NCBI RefSeq assembly: GCF_002514735.1
Contig: NZ_KZ300477.1
Span: forward strand, 458,368 to 522,367
Source of the DNA: Sediminicola luteus
GTDB taxonomy: Bacteria; Bacteroidota; Bacteroidia; Flavobacteriales; Flavobacteriaceae
DNA length: 64,000 nt
Direction of reading: 5' to 3'
The position numbers and the translations under genes are program-made. Of the stretch, positions 61,570-64,000 are shown piece after piece (the first letter of the stretch is position 1; every line of letters begins with the position of its first letter). Under the pieces are notes generated by a model, which was not told the origin of the DNA, did not search any database, and saw only the letters and a list, made by a program, of their open reading frames with translations.

Positions 61570-62901
61570 ATGAGAAGATTTAAAACGGGGGTGACGGCCC
61601 TTTTACTTGCCTTGAACTTTTTAAGTTGTGAAGATCCAATGGAATTGAAAGGTCCGGAATCCGTACCTGCCGAAAAAGATTTAGGTAATCAGATTAGTTT
61701 CGAAACGGTGGACAGGGAGGAAGCCATTGGGTCCATCGTTTCGTTCAAGAACCGAACCGATTCCAAAGATGCCCCGAGGTTTGATGTTGATACATCTACG
61801 ATTCGCTATAGGGAGCTTGACTTTTTGGATGTAGAATTAGTCGAAATGGACGGATATGATAATAAGACCGACAATGAGGTCATAGTACATCAGATCGTAA
61901 TCAACGGGGAACATAAACTTGTGGTAAACCAGATCGTTTCCAAAATCGGTTCGAAGGACCAAATGTCCCAAGAAAGGGTCTTAGTAACCGATTTAAAAGG
62001 AAACCCTTTAAGAACATGGGTCGATACGGATTCCGGTCAAACATCCAGGACAAACACCTTTTCAGATCCATGCCCCCCAAGCATATGCGGGATCAATCTT
62101 GAAGAAGTTGTGGTCACGGCACCTTCAGTACCAGGTCAATGTTATGTATGCATACAGCCAAATACATTCCAACCCTGGATGATCCACGCCCAAAACATCA
62201 GTCTGTTCTATCAATTAAGGGCCAGGTTGCAGTATGCACAAAAATTCGACGACGACATAAAGGACGGGGGCCTAAAACCGTGTATGAAAAACGTATTGGA
62301 TAAACTGAAAGATTTAAAGGCCGGCCCGGGCATCATTTTGTCAAGGTTCGACAAAGACGTAAACTCATTGTTCAAATGGAAGGTAAAGGATGGCGGCCTA
62401 CCGGCAAATGTAAATGGCCGGACCTCTTCTGTCCTATCGGGAGGGTATGCAACGACCACTTTCGATTCGAAAAAATTCGCCAACGCTACGGACCTGTCGG
62501 TGGCACGGACGATCTTACATGAATCTGTCCATGCTTTTTTGGTCATAGAGTTCCGAAATAGTCCACAGGCGTTTTCAAAAAGCTATCCAGAGCTAATTAA
62601 AGAATACAATAGGACCAAAAAGAATTTCAACGATCTACAACATGAGGAATTCACGCGTAAACACGTTGGCCTGATCGGCGGTGCTTTGGAAGCTTTTGGA
62701 AAATTGAAAGGCTACAACGTCCCCAGACAATATTACGATGATTTGGCGTGGGGCGGTCTTACAGGTACCAAAGCTTTTAAAAAGAAAAGCCCTTCCGAGA
62801 AGAACCGTATTTTGGATGTAATCCAATCGGAATTTGCCAGTAAGGATAGAAATGGCAATTATAAAAAACCAAAAGGAAAAAAATCAGGTTGTAAAAAATA
62901 A
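61570..62901 (+). CDS. lipoprotein with EEVVVTAP linker and HExxH metalloprotease-like C-terminus
   Basis: The 443-residue product has a lipoprotein leader (LLLALNFLSCED). The middle contains CPPSICGINLEEVVVTAP near residues 170-187; LEEVVVTAP or LDEVVVTAP is a recurrent linker before variable C-terminal domains in Bacteroidota surface and polymorphic-toxin proteins. The C-terminal domain has ARTILHESVHAFLVIEF near residue 318, an HExxH zinc site, and a later LIGGALEAFGKLKGY. The tail is very basic. I read it as a surface protein with a putative peptidase effector domain. A small lipoprotein follows four bases after its stop. Confidence 0.6.
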   Translation: MRRFKTGVTALLLALNFLSCEDPMELKGPESVPAEKDLGNQISFETVDREEAIGSIVSFKNRTDSKDAPRFDVDTSTIRYRELDFLDVELVEMDGYDNKTDNEVIVHQIVINGEHKLVVNQIVSKIGSKDQMSQERVLVTDLKGNPLRTWVDTDSGQTSRTNTFSDPCPPSICGINLEEVVVTAPSVPGQCYVCIQPNTFQPWMIHAQNISLFYQLRARLQYAQKFDDDIKDGGLKPCMKNVLDKLKDLKAGPGIILSRFDKDVNSLFKWKVKDGGLPANVNGRTSSVLSGGYATTTFDSKKFANATDLSVARTILHESVHAFLVIEFRNSPQAFSKSYPELIKEYNRTKKNFNDLQHEEFTRKHVGLIGGALEAFGKLKGYNVPRQYYDDLAWGGLTGTKAFKKKSPSEKNRILDVIQSEFASKDRNGNYKKPKGKKSGCKK

Positions 62902-62905
62902 ACAA

Positions 62906-63289
62906 ATGAAAAATACATTCTTAGTTATAATATGTTCGATACTGTTCATTGGTTGTCAAGGGAATGCCCAACAATCCAATTATAGGTTAACAAAAGATGG
63001 AACGTCTTCCGCATCCCTTGGGAAGCAAAAAATATCAGGGACTTTTTTCATGAAAGGATCGGAAAAAACCATTCCAATCGGCTATGTCACAATCAAAGGG
63101 GATGATGCGAGATATGTGGTTGATGAAAACGGAAACTTTGAACTTGATCTAATTCCTGGAAAATATGTGCTTTTCGCCCATTCTTTGGGTTCAAAGGATA
63201 TAAGAACAAGAAAAATCAGGGTCGGTTTGGATGAATCCCTGACGATCCATTTTTTCTTCGAAGAAAAGAAAGAGTATCTAGATAATTGA
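62906..63289 (+). CDS. small lipoprotein with carboxypeptidase-regulatory-like domain
   Basis: From the ATG at 62906 the product has 127 residues, leader FLVIICSILFIGCQG and then a beta-sandwich segment: IPIGYVTIKGDDARYVVDENGNFELDLIPGKYVLFAHSLG, typical of CarboxypepD_reg-like domains. It begins four bases after the stop of the previous gene, so both are one operon, and it may be its partner or immunity protein. A perfect-stem hairpin follows 27 bases after the stop. Confidence 0.65.
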   Translation: MKNTFLVIICSILFIGCQGNAQQSNYRLTKDGTSSASLGKQKISGTFFMKGSEKTIPIGYVTIKGDDARYVVDENGNFELDLIPGKYVLFAHSLGSKDIRTRKIRVGLDESLTIHFFFEEKKEYLDN

Positions 63290-63316
63290 TTTTTATACCC
63301 TAAGATCAATTATAAT

Positions 63317-63354
63317 ACAAACCACTATGGATCCCAACATCCCTAGTGGTTTGT
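63317..63354 (+). terminator. hairpin after the lipoprotein pair
   Basis: ACAAACCACTA at 63317-63327 pairs perfectly with TAGTGGTTTGT at 63344-63354. The T-run is weak. Confidence 0.6.
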
Positions 63355-63450
63355 TCATTAAGCCCCATTCCCAACATTAAACAACCGATACAGAGCACCG
63401 ATCGGACCATTCCAAAAACGATCCGATAATAACGGCCACACTTGGATTAA

Positions 63451-63690
63451 TTATGATTTGGGACTTAAGGGGGCTATCCCGTATTTCTTCCACATTGTCC
63501 CCACAATAAAAGAAGTGGGTTCGGTCAAGGCTTTTAGCGACCTATCGATTTCGGTTATGGGCAACCATTCACCGTTTCCATTTAGATCACCCTGATACTC
63601 CGACAATAAGATCGCTAAAACCCTGCATGGCCTTGACGGGTTCCACAGAGGGGTTAGAAATCCTTTCCTAAGGGGTGGGCGGAACGAGTG
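63451..63690 (-). pseudogene. gene fragment without start
   Basis: The minus strand has an open frame ending at 63451 that reads LLSEYQGDLNGNGEWLPITE and continues IDRSLKALTEPTSFIVGTMW, with a coding look but no start codon or complete domain. It may be the decayed C-terminal end of an accessory gene. The remainder between here and 63800 shows no frame. Confidence 0.35.
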
Positions 63691-63800
63691 TACAGGGAGT
63701 TGAGCGAATGCAGCCCCCCTCTTCGGATTAGGGTTTCTTATCCCTTGCCCCGTTTTTCGTTGTCCCGGAAAACGATCAGGGCTTCTTTTATTATGGCCCC

Positions 63801-64000
63801 TTAAGTCACCATTGTAATACCATCGTCCGAGAGCAACAGTTTTTCAATCGCATCGTAACTGGTCAATTGGTCATCGGGGAGTATGTCGTTTATAAGTTCA
63901 AGTATGGCCACCACGGCCGTTTCATTGGATAAATAGGGCAATCGAGGTGACATTGAATTGCCTTCCTGTTCCAATGCCGCAATGCTTACCCGCAGTAGAC
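63801..64000 (-). CDS. paralogue of the HEPN-module small protein (C-terminal part)
   Basis: Cut by the right edge. The 65 readable residues include VSIAALEQEGNSMSPRLPYL and AILELINDILPDDQLTSYDAIEKLL, aligning with the end of the 45832-46179 product (TTVLELAIQLLPDQQMESLDQIKKLL). A HEPN-type gene may lie beyond the edge. Confidence 0.6.
   Translation of the reverse strand, partial: LLRVSIAALEQEGNSMSPRLPYLSNETAVVAILELINDILPDDQLTSYDAIEKLLLSDDGITMVT

Overview
The window looks like a chromosome segment of a marine-type flavobacterium (Bacteroidota, Flavobacteriaceae). The evidence is the Bacteroidota promoter form (TTG, about 19 bases, TAnnTTTG) seen before several genes, SusC/TonB-plug style domains, many short lipoproteins with a Cys after a hydrophobic leader, a type II-C CRISPR-Cas9 locus with a 46-base repeat, and the gene order pdxA / yceD-rpmF-fabH-accB-accC. 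The genus cannot be fixed from the sequence alone.

Left third (1-32.5 kb): ordinary core and semi-core genes. These are rsmI (cut by the window edge), a DoxX-like protein, tdk-alr, mscL, asd, a prolyl oligopeptidase, an ABC ATPase, an ArfB-type ribosome rescue hydrolase, a GreA-like factor, riboflavin synthase, pdxA and the yceD-rpmF-fabH-accB-accC lipid cluster. A minus-strand catabolic block follows (19.2-29.8 kb): a giant cytochrome/formylglycine-enzyme-like protein, an LsrF-like aldolase, DhaL, DhaK, a VOC-like protein, a cupin, a RidA/chorismatase-like protein and a di-haem c-type cytochrome with a YVTN propeller. An FAD oxidoreductase and a metallophosphoesterase close the part.

Middle (32.5-43.9 kb): an AT-richer gene for a VIT-VWA-TonB plug-TPR protein, then an unusual RNA-repair and ribosome-rescue locus. 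It holds a PcfJ-like protein, RtcB RNA ligase, PrfH release-factor-like hydrolase, a frameshifted TPR protein, a row of four tRNA-like sequences (Tyr-like, Ser-like and two non-canonical ones) and a slipin. Both halves are preceded by two short transcription units with a promoter-like box, a tiny ORF and an intrinsic terminator. The terminators match in pairs, as if the unit pair had been duplicated. This locus is the best candidate here for an undescribed system.

Right third (43.9-64 kb): accessory DNA. A 24-base direct repeat of the 3' end of a tRNA-Met bounds an island of about 12.5 kb. The island carries an XRE regulator, a HEPN-like protein, a small partner protein, a tracrRNA, cas9-cas1-cas2, a 16-repeat CRISPR array and a tyrosine recombinase. 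The CRISPR repeats appear to carry their own promoters, the array transcript appears to end at a terminator built partly from the first repeat, and cas9 differs strongly in base composition from cas1-cas2. Beyond the island lie a second recombinase, a membrane AraC regulator, a beta-lactamase-like hydrolase, a cobalamin riboswitch with no obvious B12 gene behind it, a metalloprotease-like lipoprotein pair and a paralogue of the island's small partner protein at the window edge. A 165-base structured intergenic element occurs twice (46.2 and 60.7 kb).
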